A stretch of DNA of 64,000 nt from Streptomyces sp. BHT-5-2 (lineage in GTDB: Bacteria; Actinomycetota; Actinomycetes; Streptomycetales; Streptomycetaceae): the NCBI RefSeq assembly GCF_019774615.1, contig NZ_CP081496.1:868001-932000 (forward strand), given 5' to 3'. The notes under the pieces were generated by a model. It was not told the DNA's origin, ran no database searches, and worked only from the letters and a program-made list of their open reading frames with translations. Position numbers and translations under genes: made by a program. Of this stretch, positions 47,150-55,140 are shown in pieces; positions within the stretch are counted from its first letter, which is position 1; every line of letters starts with the position of its first letter.

Positions 47150-48202
47150 ATGGATACGACGAGCGGCACCCTCGACGAAGCCCTGGAACGCCTCCACACC
47201 ACCGGCCCCGAATTCAACGGATACCTCAGCAACCACGCCCCGATGGCCGTCGAGGCCCTGATCCGGCACGGCCAGGCGGCGGCCGTCCACCGCTGGCTCG
47301 ACGACTACGCCACCCGTCTGGAGGACGTACCGAGCCGGCAAACGACGATCACCGACGCCAACTGGCAGGAGGCGCTGGGCGATCCGCGCCGGGTCACCGA
47401 CTGGACCGCGTACATGACCCGCCGGGTGGCCGAACGCCCCTGGCGCGAGGTGCTCGTGGAGTGGTGGCCGCGGTTGCTGCCCGGCATCGCGGGCGCCGCC
47501 ACCCACCCGGTGATCCGGATCGGCCACGCCGTGCGCACCCTCCTGGAGCAGGGTGAAGAGGAGCCGCGGATCGCGGAGTTGGCGCACGCCCTCGGCTACT
47601 GGGCGGCGCGTCACGCCACCCTGCCGATGTCCGTTCGGCCCAGCGGAACCACCGCCCCCGCCGACGCCCTGGCCGCCCTCCCGCACGTACCCAACCAGCA
47701 GGCGACGGTCATCGACGGGCTGGCCCAGCTGCCCGGCACGGAGGGATGGTTGGCCGCGGCCGAGTCGCTGCGCGCACCGCAGAACCCCGACGAGGCCCGC
47801 GATCAGCTGGCTGCGCTGGTACAGGCGGCCGCCCACCACTATCTCGACTACGGCCACGGCGACGGCGTCCTGCTGGTCCACGCGGCCACCGCCCCGAACG
47901 CCGTCCTGCGCACCCTCCCGGCGCTCCCCCGCGAGCTGTGGGCGCCCTCGCTGGGCGCCGCCTGGACGGCGAGCGCCGCCCTCACCTCCGTCTACAGCCC
48001 CGACACCCCGCTGCCGGAGCTCGTCGCGGGTCCGCTCACACCGGAGGAAGTCTTCGAACGGGCCGCCGCGCACGGCGACGCGCATGTGATCAAGCTGACC
48101 GACACCGTCCTCGACGTGGCCTCCTGGGCCGCCGACGGCGACGACCGCGCCCTACGGTCCGCGCTCCGCTCCCTGGAGCTGATCACGCCGGGAGAGGACT
48201 GA
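47150..48202 (+). CDS. questin oxidase-like family protein
   Basis: 350 residues, mostly alpha-helical. It matches the questin-oxidase-like (DUF4243) family by LDEALERLHTTGPEFNGYLS, NHAPMAVEALIRHG, WLDDYATRLEDVP, THPVIRIGHAVRTLLEQGEE (the conserved FHGLIRxxHAV-like block), LAHALGYWAARH, and C-terminal HAATAPNAVLRTLPALPREL, AHGDAHVIKLTDTVLDVASW. In fungi the family carries out Baeyer-Villiger ring opening in anthraquinone breakdown; the bacterial substrate is unknown. ATG 47150. Confidence 0.82.
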   Translation: MDTTSGTLDEALERLHTTGPEFNGYLSNHAPMAVEALIRHGQAAAVHRWLDDYATRLEDVPSRQTTITDANWQEALGDPRRVTDWTAYMTRRVAERPWREVLVEWWPRLLPGIAGAATHPVIRIGHAVRTLLEQGEEEPRIAELAHALGYWAARHATLPMSVRPSGTTAPADALAALPHVPNQQATVIDGLAQLPGTEGWLAAAESLRAPQNPDEARDQLAALVQAAAHHYLDYGHGDGVLLVHAATAPNAVLRTLPALPRELWAPSLGAAWTASAALTSVYSPDTPLPELVAGPLTPEEVFERAAAHGDAHVIKLTDTVLDVASWAADGDDRALRSALRSLELITPGED

Positions 48203-48569
48203 CAGTGGTGATCGGCCGACCGACCGGCCGGCGAACCGGCCGATCGTCCCGCCGCCGGCAGAGACCGTACGACCTGGCACCCGGCACCCGGCACCCGGCG
48301 ACGGAGCGATGGATCTGACCGAGAAATGGCGCCGACATTACCGACATAACGGCTTGACGGCGTCACACTGGCGTTACCACCGTTCCGCGACGGCGCCCGC
48401 CACCCCGCGCGGCGTCCCCCCTTGCGCCCGATCCGAGTCCGCCACCCCCTCCGGATCTCCCGCACGGCGAAGACCCTCCGACCGCCGCCCCCGAGCGGAG
48501 GGCGGTTCGCCGTCGGACCCTTATCGTTAAACATTCAATAACTCTCGAAGCGGTGAGAGAGTGGATGGC
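48203..48569. other. 367-bp gap with a probable MarR promoter/operator
   Basis: No coding sequence supported. The only distinctive part is the AT-rich block 48521-48543 with GTTA-N9-TAAC (48526-48542), 27 bp before the marR start, the likely autoregulatory site. The rest is GC-rich and featureless by eye. Confidence 0.5.
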
Positions 48570-49070
48570 ATGAGCAACGAACCCGCGACGACCGAGCCGC
48601 GCTGGCTCGACGACGAGGAGCAGCACGCCTGGCAGGCGTACCTCCACGCCACCACGCTCCTCGAGGACCACCTCGACCGCCAGCTACAGCGCGACGCCGG
48701 GATGCCGCACGTCTACTACGGCCTGCTCGTCCAGCTCTCCCGCGCACCCCGGCGCCGGATGCGGATGACCGAGCTGGCCCAGAACGCCAAGATCACCCGG
48801 TCCCGCCTCTCACACGCCGTCGCCCGGCTGGAGAAGAACGGCTGGGTCCGGCGCGAGAACTGCCCCTCCGACAAGCGGGGCCAGAACGCCCACCTCACGG
48901 ACGAGGGGCTGCGGGTCCTGGAGAAGGCCGCGCCCGGACACGTCAACGCCGTCCGGGCCGCGATCTTCGACCGCCTCACCCCGGAGCAGATCGGCCAACT
49001 CGACGAGATCTGCTGCGTGATCGCCGACGGCCTCCAGCCGCAGGGCGCCGACCTCCCCTGGCTCCGCTGA
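48570..49070 (+). CDS. MarR-family regulator
   Basis: 166 residues. Winged-helix MarR fold: LLEDHLDRQLQRDAGMPHVY, YGLLVQLSRAPRRRMRMTEL, AQNAKITRSRLSHAVARLEK, NGWVRRENCPSDKRGQNAHL and TDEGLRVLEKAAPGHV (wing and second helix). The beta-wing contains Cys in RRENCPSDKR and the dimer helix ends with a CC pair (DEICCVIADG), so thiol sensing is possible. ATG 48570 is chosen; GTG 48561 is in frame. Convergent with the DHA2 exporter gene, which is the nearest target candidate. Confidence 0.88.
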   Translation: MSNEPATTEPRWLDDEEQHAWQAYLHATTLLEDHLDRQLQRDAGMPHVYYGLLVQLSRAPRRRMRMTELAQNAKITRSRLSHAVARLEKNGWVRRENCPSDKRGQNAHLTDEGLRVLEKAAPGHVNAVRAAIFDRLTPEQIGQLDEICCVIADGLQPQGADLPWLR

Positions 49071-49162
49071 CACTCAGCGGGGCGAAGGGAGGCCGACGCA
49101 ACGCCACGGATCCGGCCGGTCCGGCCGACGCGACACCGTGCGACCGAGCGGTCTCACAGCGG

Positions 49163-49194
49163 GTGCCGGGGCCTCACGGGGCCGGCCCCGACAC
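49163..49194. terminator. hairpin between convergent marR and exporter genes
   Basis: Arms GTGCCGGGGCC (49163-49173) and GGCCCCGACAC (49184-49194), one mismatch or wobble, 10-nt loop. Serves both converging transcripts. Confidence 0.55.
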
Positions 49195-49212
49195 CGCTCC
49201 CCGACTCCGACC

Positions 49213-50736
49213 TCAGTGCACCATCACCGGAATCTGCGCGCCGTCCTCGGCATCGGCGGTCGCGCCGCCGTCCGACGAGGCCGTCGGCGAACCGGCGCCC
49301 GGCCGCCCGGTGTTGACGAGCGTGAAGGCGATCACCGCCGCCAGGGCCAGGATGCCCACCGCCCACCAGATGGCGGAGGCGTAGCCGTGCACCATCGACT
49401 GGAGCTTGAGCAGGTCCGCCGAGCGCGCACCGGCCGCGTGCGCGGTGGCGTAGGCGGTGGTGGCGCTGGCCGCGATGGTGTTCAGCAGGGCGGTGCCGAT
49501 CGCGCCTCCGACCTGCTGCGAGGTGTTGACCATGGCGGAGGCGACGCCCGCGTCGCGCGGCTGGACCCCGTGCGTGGCCAGCGACATGGCCGGCATGAAC
49601 GCGGTGCCCATCCCCAGGCCCATCAGGACGAAGCCGGGCAGGATCAGTGCCGGGTAGGAGGTGTCCAGGTCGATCTGGGACAGCACCGTCATGCCGACCG
49701 CGGCGAGCGCGAAACCGGGGGCCATCAGCAGCCGCGGCCGGACCCGGGTCATCAGCCGGGCGCCGATCTGCGTCGAGCCGGTGATCATGCCCGCGACCAT
49801 CGGCAGGAAGGCCAGACCGGTCGCCACCGGCGTGTAGCCCTTCACGATCTGGAGGTAGTAGGTCAGGAACAGGAAGAGGCCGAACATGCCGATCACGGCC
49901 AGGCCGAGCGAGGCGTAGACGCCGGCGCGGTTCCGTTCGGCGACCACCCGCAGCGGCAGCAGCGGCGACGCCACCTTCGACTCGACCAGGACGAACGCCA
50001 GCAGCAGCACGGCGGCCGCGGCGAACAGCCCCAGCGTCACCCCGGCCAGCCAGCCGTCGGACTCGGCCCGGGTGAAGGCGTAGACCAGCGAGACCAGGCC
50101 GAGCGACGCCAGGACGACACCGGGGACGTCCAGCCGGGAGCGGTTGCGGCCCTCGGCGGGCTCGCGGACGACCAGTACGGCACCGGCCGCGGCGATCACG
50201 GCGATCGGGATGTTGACGAAGAACGTCCAGCGCCAGTCCAGGTACTCGGTCAGCACACCGCCGAGCAGCAGCCCGAGGGCGGCACCGCCACCGGCGATCG
50301 CGCCGAAGATGCCGAACGCCTTGGCCCGCTCGCGCGCCTCAGTGAACGTCACCGCCAGCAGTGACAGCGCGGAGGGCGCCAGCAGCGCGCCGAAGACGCC
50401 CTGCAGCGCCCGCGCACCCAGCAGCATCGTCTCGTTGGCCGCGGCCCCGCCGAGCGCGGAGGCCACCGCGAAGCCGACCAGGCCGATGAGGAAGGTCCGG
50501 CGCCGGCCCCAGAGGTCGGCGAGCCGGCCGCCGAACAGCAGCAGTCCGCCGAAGGCCAGCGCGTAGGCCGTGATGACCCACTGGCGGTTGGCGTCGCTGA
50601 TGTCCAGGGCCTTCTGGGCGGAGGGCAGCGCGATGTTCACGATCGTCGAGTCGAGGACGACCATCAGCTGCGCGAGGGCGATGAATATCAGCGCTTTCCA
50701 GCGCCGTGGATCGACGGAGGGGGCGGTTTCAGACAT
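49213..50736 (-). CDS. DHA2 (EmrB/QacA) MFS exporter
   Basis: 507 residues, about fourteen membrane segments. First segment ALIFIALAQLMVVLDSTIVN with motif D1 LDSTIVNIALP; motif A GGRLADLWGRRRTFLIGLVG; motif C GAIAGGGAALGLLLGGVLTE, then LDWRWTFFVNIP. These marks put it in the 14-TMS drug:proton antiporters. ATG 50736 with AGGTGG upstream. The tetR gene lies 161 bp upstream on the same strand, so the pair is a likely repressor-exporter unit. A Gly/Asp-rich tail of about 35 residues follows the last segment. Confidence 0.9.
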   Translation of the reverse strand: MSETAPSVDPRRWKALIFIALAQLMVVLDSTIVNIALPSAQKALDISDANRQWVITAYALAFGGLLLFGGRLADLWGRRRTFLIGLVGFAVASALGGAAANETMLLGARALQGVFGALLAPSALSLLAVTFTEARERAKAFGIFGAIAGGGAALGLLLGGVLTEYLDWRWTFFVNIPIAVIAAAGAVLVVREPAEGRNRSRLDVPGVVLASLGLVSLVYAFTRAESDGWLAGVTLGLFAAAAVLLLAFVLVESKVASPLLPLRVVAERNRAGVYASLGLAVIGMFGLFLFLTYYLQIVKGYTPVATGLAFLPMVAGMITGSTQIGARLMTRVRPRLLMAPGFALAAVGMTVLSQIDLDTSYPALILPGFVLMGLGMGTAFMPAMSLATHGVQPRDAGVASAMVNTSQQVGGAIGTALLNTIAASATTAYATAHAAGARSADLLKLQSMVHGYASAIWWAVGILALAAVIAFTLVNTGRPGAGSPTASSDGGATADAEDGAQIPVMVH

Positions 50737-50897
50737 GACGGGGTCCACCTAGTGGTGCGTAACGGAACGTGGCAGAGGTTCTGGAAGAACGAGAAGAAAC
50801 GGAGGGGACGGGAGGGGGCGAGAGGGAACGGGAGGAAACGGGACGAGGACGGAGCAGGGCAGGTCCCCGCCGCCTCACCGGCCGCCGCGGCTCGTGG

Positions 50898-51542
50898 TCA
50901 GCGGCGCCTCAGGTCCTCCAACGTGACGGCGGAGCCGGGGAGTTCGGACCGGGCGGGGGCCTGCAGGCCGTCCAGGAACAGCTGCAGATGCCGGTGCACG
51001 AACTTGTCGAAGTCGAGACAGCCGGTGCCCGGCAACGGGCGGGTGAGCTGGGTGAGCGCGACCATCAGGTCACCGACGGCGATGTCGGTGCGCAGCCGGC
51101 CGCTGTCGCGGGCGGCGCCCATGACGGCCAGCACGGCCGCGTCCAGGCGGTCGCGCGCGGCGAGCAGATCGGGGTGGGCCGGGTCGATGCCGTCGGAGAG
51201 CAGTGGGCACAGTGCCCCGATCCGCTCCTCCACCGCGTCGTGGACGAAGCGCCGCAGCGCTGTGAAGGCATCCGGCTCCTCGGCGAGGGCGCGCTCCGCC
51301 CGGTCCGCTATTCGGGACATGACAGAGAGCGTGACGTGGTGGATCAACTCGTGGCGATCCGCGAAGTGACGATAAAGCGTCGCATTACCGACACCCGCGC
51401 GTCGAGCGATTTCATCGAAGGACACCTCGGCGCCGAACTCGACCATCGTCTCCCGCGCGGCGGCGATGATCCGCTCCCGGTTGCGCACCGCGTCGGCCCG
51501 CAGTCGCGGCTGATCGCTCTTCACCCGTGCCGCTCCGGCCAC
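50898..51542 (-). CDS. TetR-family regulator
   Basis: 214 residues. N-terminal DNA-binding domain RADAVRNRERIIAAARETMV, SFDEIARRAGVGNATLYRHF, ADRHELIHHV; the C-terminal ligand domain resembles the TetR_C groups that control drug efflux (SBP-type 'GIDPAHPDLLAARDRLDAAV'). GTG 51542, with GGGAG upstream. Directly upstream of the DHA2 exporter on the same strand; it most likely represses it. Preceded by a 38-bp-period direct repeat that could hold its operator. Confidence 0.88.
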   Translation of the reverse strand: MAGAARVKSDQPRLRADAVRNRERIIAAARETMVEFGAEVSFDEIARRAGVGNATLYRHFADRHELIHHVTLSVMSRIADRAERALAEEPDAFTALRRFVHDAVEERIGALCPLLSDGIDPAHPDLLAARDRLDAAVLAVMGAARDSGRLRTDIAVGDLMVALTQLTRPLPGTGCLDFDKFVHRHLQLFLDGLQAPARSELPGSAVTLEDLRRR

Positions 51543-51880
51543 GTCGACACACTCCCTTCGTCGCTCATCGCGTCACACATCACTCGTCACGCATTGCGTC
51601 ACTGATCGCGTCACGCATCACTCGTCACACGATGCGCACCGCATCACGTCACGCACCACATCCTCGGAACCGGGGAACGTCTCCCCGGATATTTCCCGGC
51701 CGGGATGTGAGGTGGGACACGCCGGCGGCGGGGTGCGCCGCGGCCATCCCTCCGCACCACACCGGCCCGCCATTTGACGCACCCCCACGCGCGGGCGACC
51801 ACCCCCCGCCGCAGGCTGAACACCATGAGGCAGAAGGCACCCGCCCGAACCGCCGGGGCCCGCACGCTCAAGGCAGAGCC
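51543..51880. other. 338-bp divergent gap
   Basis: Between the divergent tetR and M6 metalloprotease genes. Left third carries the CGTCAC-type direct repeats listed separately. The middle is GC-rich without a recognisable coding frame; the right end has the AAGGCAGAGCC ribosome site of the protease gene. No standard operator palindrome stands out. Confidence 0.5.
51567..51636. repeat. 32-bp imperfect direct repeat
   Basis: Two copies of ATCGCGTCACxCATCACTCGTCAC plus an ATGCG-like end (51567-51598 and 51605-51636), about 28 of 32 positions identical, period 38 bp; a third partial copy (GCATCACGTCACGCACC) follows to about 51657. Lies just upstream of the tetR start. Confidence 0.65.
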
Positions 51881-53311
51881 ATGCGCACCCTGACGCACAA
51901 GATCTGCGCCGCCCTGGCCGCGACCGCCGCCTGCGCGGCCGCCGGCACCACCCTGGCCGCACCCCACGCCGCCACGGCCGCACCGCCCCCGCCCCCGCCC
52001 CCGGCGCCCATCGCCCCCGTGCCACCGGCCCTCGGCGTCAAGCCCCTGCCGCCGCCCACCGGGACCGCCGGCGCCGGGAAGCCCACCGTGGTCCGCCCCG
52101 GTGCCCCCCGTCCCCCCACCGGGACGTCCCCCAGCGGCCCCTGCGCGCTCCACGGCATCACCGACGACGTCTCCGAAGCGGCCCCCACCCCCGCCGGCTT
52201 CGCGCACGGCGCCGGCACCGTGCGGGCCCTCACCCTCTTCGTGGACTTCCCGGACGCCCCCGCCGGCCTCTCCCCCATGGCCCGCTACGCCGAGTTCTTC
52301 CCGGCCGTGACGGACTACTTCCGCACCAGCTCGTACGGCAGGCTGACATACGTCCCCAAGCCGCTCTTCCGCTGGATCCGCATGTCGCACCCGCTGGCGG
52401 CGTACGGCATCACCCGCAACGCCAGCTTCGACCCGTCCTCGGACCGCGGCTACCACGCGCTCTCCCAGGAGCTGGTGCACGCCGTGGACCCCTACGTGGA
52501 CTTCCGGAACTACGACGTCGTCAACGTCATCACGGCCCCCAACGCGGGGCCGGCCGCCACCGACTCGGTCCTGTCGGTCACCTTCAGCGGCTCCGACCTG
52601 GGGCTGAAGACCGCCCGCGGGGCGCCGCTCCGGAACGTCTCGTTCATCTGGAGCCGGCAGACCGGCCTGAGCGCCTTCCGGGTCCTCAACCACGAGAACG
52701 CGCACTCCTTCGGCCTGCCCGACCTCTACTACACGGACGAGCGGAGCGGTTCCACCCCGGTGGGCCACTGGGACCCGATGGACGAGGACTGGGGACCCAC
52801 CAACGACTTCATGGGCTGGCACAAGTGGAAGATGGGCTGGCTCGCCCCCGGCCAGGTGCACTGCGCACCGGCCGGCGGGCCACCCACCGAGCACGTCCTC
52901 ACGCCGATCTCCACCCCCGGCGGCACCAAGATCGTGGTGCTTCCGACCGGGCCGCACAGCGCGTTCGTCGTCGAGGCCCGGGCCAGCGGCCTGCTGGACC
53001 CGATCGTCTGCCGCCCGGGTGTCCTCGTCTACCACGTGGCCACCAACGTCCCCTCGGGGCGCGCCCCCATCCGCGTCATCGACGGCACCCCGCACAGCGA
53101 CGGCTGCTACACCGACGACCGCTATGTCGACGCGGACCTGACCGACGCCACCTTCCGGCCCGGCGAGACCTACACGGACCACATCAGCGGCGTCAGCGTC
53201 ACCGTCCTCACCGAGAACGCCGACGGCACCTACCGCGTCCGCACCACCCCCGCCCGCACCCCGCTCCCCATCAGCCTCCCTCTTCCCCCCAGTGCCGGCG
53301 GCCGATACTGA
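51881..53311 (+). CDS. secreted M6-family metalloprotease
   Basis: 476 residues. Sec signal peptide (about 1-30: MRTLTHKICAALAATAACAA ... TLAAPHAATA), a Pro-rich linker (31-90), then the catalytic domain (about 105-330) with zinc site HENAHSFGLPDLY (His271, Glu272, His275), and a C-terminal beta-rich part (about 340-470). The HExxH form with following Ser-Phe-Gly-Leu is typical of immune-inhibitor-A-like M6 proteases (peptidase M6). Extracellular protease is inferred. ATG 51881 with AAGGCAGAG upstream. Its stop lies inside the 3' end of the convergent tetR (41-bp overlap). Confidence 0.85.
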   Translation: MRTLTHKICAALAATAACAAAGTTLAAPHAATAAPPPPPPPAPIAPVPPALGVKPLPPPTGTAGAGKPTVVRPGAPRPPTGTSPSGPCALHGITDDVSEAAPTPAGFAHGAGTVRALTLFVDFPDAPAGLSPMARYAEFFPAVTDYFRTSSYGRLTYVPKPLFRWIRMSHPLAAYGITRNASFDPSSDRGYHALSQELVHAVDPYVDFRNYDVVNVITAPNAGPAATDSVLSVTFSGSDLGLKTARGAPLRNVSFIWSRQTGLSAFRVLNHENAHSFGLPDLYYTDERSGSTPVGHWDPMDEDWGPTNDFMGWHKWKMGWLAPGQVHCAPAGGPPTEHVLTPISTPGGTKIVVLPTGPHSAFVVEARASGLLDPIVCRPGVLVYHVATNVPSGRAPIRVIDGTPHSDGCYTDDRYVDADLTDATFRPGETYTDHISGVSVTVLTENADGTYRVRTTPARTPLPISLPLPPSAGGRY

Positions 53312-53912
53312 TCAGCCGCAGCTGCCGCCGGGCGCGCCACACCACCCGCGCGGCCGCCTCCTCGCCGCCCTCCTCCCGGGCGTCGAGCAGCTCCCCCGCG
53401 GTCGTCACCAGCCGGTCGACGTACAGCTCGGCCAGCATCCGGACGTCCTCGTCCCGCCAACCGTCCGACAGCGGCTGGGTCTTGAGCGCCGCGGCGACCT
53501 CCTCGGCGAACCGTTCCAGCTCCCCGGCGATGGCGTGCCGCACCGCGCGCACCCCGCCGCGCCGCTCCCGCGCCACGAACCGCACATGCGCGGGGTGCTC
53601 CCGCACATGCCGCTCGACGACCGCGACCGTCCGGTCTATCCGCTCCTCGGCGGCGTCCTGTTCGGCCAGGATCGCGCGCACCATCGCATGCAGGCTGCCC
53701 AGCGCCTCCTCGACGAGCGCGACGCCCAGCTCCCCCAGATCCCGGAAGTGCCGGTAGAACGCGGTGGGGGCGATGCCCACCCCCCGGGTCACCTCGCGCA
53801 GCCCCAGGCTGCTCAGACTCTGCTCCTCCAGCAGCCCGAGGGCCGCGTCCAGCAGCGCCTGACGGGTTTTCTGCTTCTGCGCCTGACGGACTCCGCCCAC
53901 ACTGTGACTCAT
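53271..53912 (-). CDS. TetR-family regulator, FabR/DesT-like
   Basis: 213 residues. DNA-binding domain QKQKTRQALLDAALGLLEEQ, SLSSLGLREVTRGVGIAPTA, FYRHFRDLGELGVALVEEAL; the LREVTRxxGIAPTAFYRHF helix pair is that of FabR/DesT regulators of unsaturated fatty-acid synthesis. The C-terminal domain is compatible with acyl-chain sensing. ATG 53912. Divergent from the small membrane genes at 54.1 kb; two operator-like copies lie in the gap. No desaturase or fab gene is adjacent, so the true target is not shown. Confidence 0.85.
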   Translation of the reverse strand: MSHSVGGVRQAQKQKTRQALLDAALGLLEEQSLSSLGLREVTRGVGIAPTAFYRHFRDLGELGVALVEEALGSLHAMVRAILAEQDAAEERIDRTVAVVERHVREHPAHVRFVARERRGGVRAVRHAIAGELERFAEEVAAALKTQPLSDGWRDEDVRMLAELYVDRLVTTAGELLDAREEGGEEAAARVVWRARRQLRLISIGRRHWGEEGG

Positions 53913-53918
53913 GTCATC

Positions 53919-53994
53919 CAGTAAACAACCGTTCTCCGAACCAATCCATCCGACCACGGTCGTACACTGAAGAAGTCAGTGAACAACTGTCCTC
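53919..53994. promoter_or_regulatory. two operator-like repeats of the FabR/DesT-like TetR
   Basis: CAGTAAACAACCGTTCTC (53919-53936) and CAGTGAACAACTGTCCTC (53977-53994), 14 of 18 identical, same orientation, 58 bp apart. They resemble DesT-type half sites (AGTGAAC ... GTTnACT). One lies 7 bp upstream of the tetR ATG, the other in the leader of the divergent genes, as expected for a shared autoregulated promoter. Confidence 0.6.
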
Positions 53995-54080
53995 TCAAAC
54001 TTCTCTCGGCCGCACTCCGCAAACGGACCCGACGGACCCCGACGGGCCCCGCACCGGAACCGGCCCCGGAAAGGCAGACC

Positions 54081-54245
54081 ATGCTCTTCCTCGTCGCAGC
54101 CCTCCTCCTGATGGGGATCGCGCTGGGCACCGCGGCGCACCTCCCCGTCCCGGTCACCCTCGTCGCGGCCGCGGTCATCGCCGCCTGGCTGCTCGTCTTC
54201 TACCTGCGCGAACGCCGCCACCACACCGAGGGGACCGCCCGATGA
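54081..54245 (+). CDS. 54-residue double-membrane-segment protein
   Basis: Very short: MLFLVAALLLMGIALGTAAH then VTLVAAAVIAAWLLVFYLRE, a basic tail RERRHHTEGTAR. Two membrane segments with a tight turn. GAAAGG precedes the ATG. The next gene overlaps its stop by four bases (ATGA), so the two are translationally coupled. No family recognised; the adjacent TetR suggests regulated expression. Confidence 0.65.
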   Translation: MLFLVAALLLMGIALGTAAHLPVPVTLVAAAVIAAWLLVFYLRERRHHTEGTAR

Positions 54246-54532
54246 CCACGCTCACCACCAGCCCGGCAGCCACGGCGCGCACGGCGAGGCCCGCCCCCCG
54301 CCCCCAGGCCGACGGCATGGCAGTCGCCTCCTTCGTCCTGGGCCTGGTCGGCACCCTGGTCCTCAACGTCGTCCTCGGCCCCTGCGCACTGGTCCTCGGC
54401 ACCCTCGCCCTCGCCCGCGGCACCACCCGCCGCGGCCGCGCCCTCCTGGGCCTCGCCCTCGGCGCCGCCGACCTGCTCCTCCTCGTCGCCCTCACCGCCG
54501 CCGACGGCACCCTCAGCTGGCACATCGGCTGA
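54242..54532 (+). CDS. DUF4190-type small membrane protein
   Basis: 96 residues: Thr/Ala/Pro-rich start (about 1-23), then two membrane segments (GMAVASFVLGLVGTLVLNVV, LGPCALVLGTLALARGTTRR, GRALLGLALGAADLLLLVAL), a hairpin typical of DUF4190 (A-x-SLVLG-x-x-G...GPxAIxxGxxA). Function unknown. Coupled to the preceding 54-residue gene by a 4-bp overlap. Confidence 0.78.
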   Translation: MTTLTTSPAATARTARPAPRPQADGMAVASFVLGLVGTLVLNVVLGPCALVLGTLALARGTTRRGRALLGLALGAADLLLLVALTAADGTLSWHIG

Positions 54533-54622
54533 CCGCCCCGGCGCCCTCACCACCCCAACACCCACCCACCCGCCACCCACCATCCGCTACGCTTGTCGCC
54601 GGATCGGCTCACCCCGATCCCC

Positions 54623-54695
54623 GCCTCCGTAGCTCAGGGGATAGAGCACCGCTCTCCTAAAGCGGGTGTCGCAGGTTCGAATCCTGCCGGGGGCA
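54623..54695 (+). tRNA. tRNA-Arg(CCU)
   Basis: Cloverleaf read by eye: acceptor GCCTCCG/CGGGGGC, D-stem GCTC/GAGC, anticodon stem CCGCT/AGCGG with loop CTCCTAA (anticodon CCU), T-stem GCAGG/CCTGC with loop TTCGAAT, discriminator A. Encoded CCA is absent. Decodes AGG. tRNA-Arg genes are common integration sites, but no integrase or duplicated 3' end is present here. Confidence 0.95.
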
Positions 54696-54704
54696 CTGTT
54701 GGAG

Positions 54705-54737
54705 AGGCCATCCAGGACAGTTCCTGGGTGGCCTTTT
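54705..54737 (+). terminator. intrinsic terminator after tRNA-Arg
   Basis: Arms AGGCCATCCAGGA (54705-54717) and TCCTGGGTGGCCT (54722-54734), one G-U pair, followed by TTTT (54734-54737). Confidence 0.85.
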
Positions 54738-54804
54738 GGCGTTCCAGGGGGTGTTGGCCGAATGGAACTGTGCGGCCGGGGGGCGGAGTTCTACGGTTCT
54801 GGCC

Positions 54805-55029
54805 ATGGTGACTGCGACGGTGCGTGAGTGGTACGAGGAGGAGGGGTGGGGGGTGCTCGACTCTGCCGAGACTCCGGGTGGGTGCTTCGGGCACTTCTCG
54901 GACATCGAGACGAGCGGGTTCCGCACGCTGTCGGCCGGGCAGCAGGTCGAGCTCGAATGGGAGGCCCCCGGCTTCCAGCAGGACGGGTACGACTACCGCG
55001 CGCTGCGCATCGTGCCCCGGCTCGGCTGA
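54805..55029 (+). CDS. cold-shock-domain-like protein
   Basis: 74 residues: VTATVREWYEEEGWGVLDSA and GGCFGHFSDIETSGFRTLSA, GQQVELEWEA. The frame xVxxWxxxxGxGxxxxxxxxGxxFxHFSxI is the cold-shock RNP1/RNP2 pattern with HFSDIE kept, but the aromatic RNP1 motif KGFGFI is replaced by EEGWGVL. Probably an RNA/DNA-binding single-strand-binding-like fold. ATG 54805 is used; no clear Shine-Dalgarno. Lies between a tRNA and recQ. Confidence 0.75.
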   Translation: MVTATVREWYEEEGWGVLDSAETPGGCFGHFSDIETSGFRTLSAGQQVELEWEAPGFQQDGYDYRALRIVPRLG

Positions 55030-55072
55030 CTCCCCCCGATGTCGACGTCGGCGACGACCGGCTGGGGTGGAG

Positions 55073-55081
55073 TTATCCACA
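55073..55081 (+). other. DnaA box TTATCCACA
   Basis: Perfect TTATCCACA 60 bp before the recQ start, the high-affinity DnaA box of E. coli type. Single copy; may act as a DnaA-regulated element of recQ, or be chance. Confidence 0.4.
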
Positions 55082-55140
55082 GGGTCTGCGAGGGGTGGGG
55101 TGGAGCTCGTAGGCTTTCGGGTGGTTCGGCGGACGTGGGA

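Noticed and set aside
50745..50755. CCACCTAGTGG as a TetR operator before the DHA2 exporter
   Set aside because: Only 4-bp arms, and it overlaps the Shine-Dalgarno AGGTGG; it is too short to call.
54623..54695. tRNA-Arg as an integration site of a mobile element
   Set aside because: No integrase gene, no repeat of the tRNA 3' end within the window, and an intact terminator follows directly.
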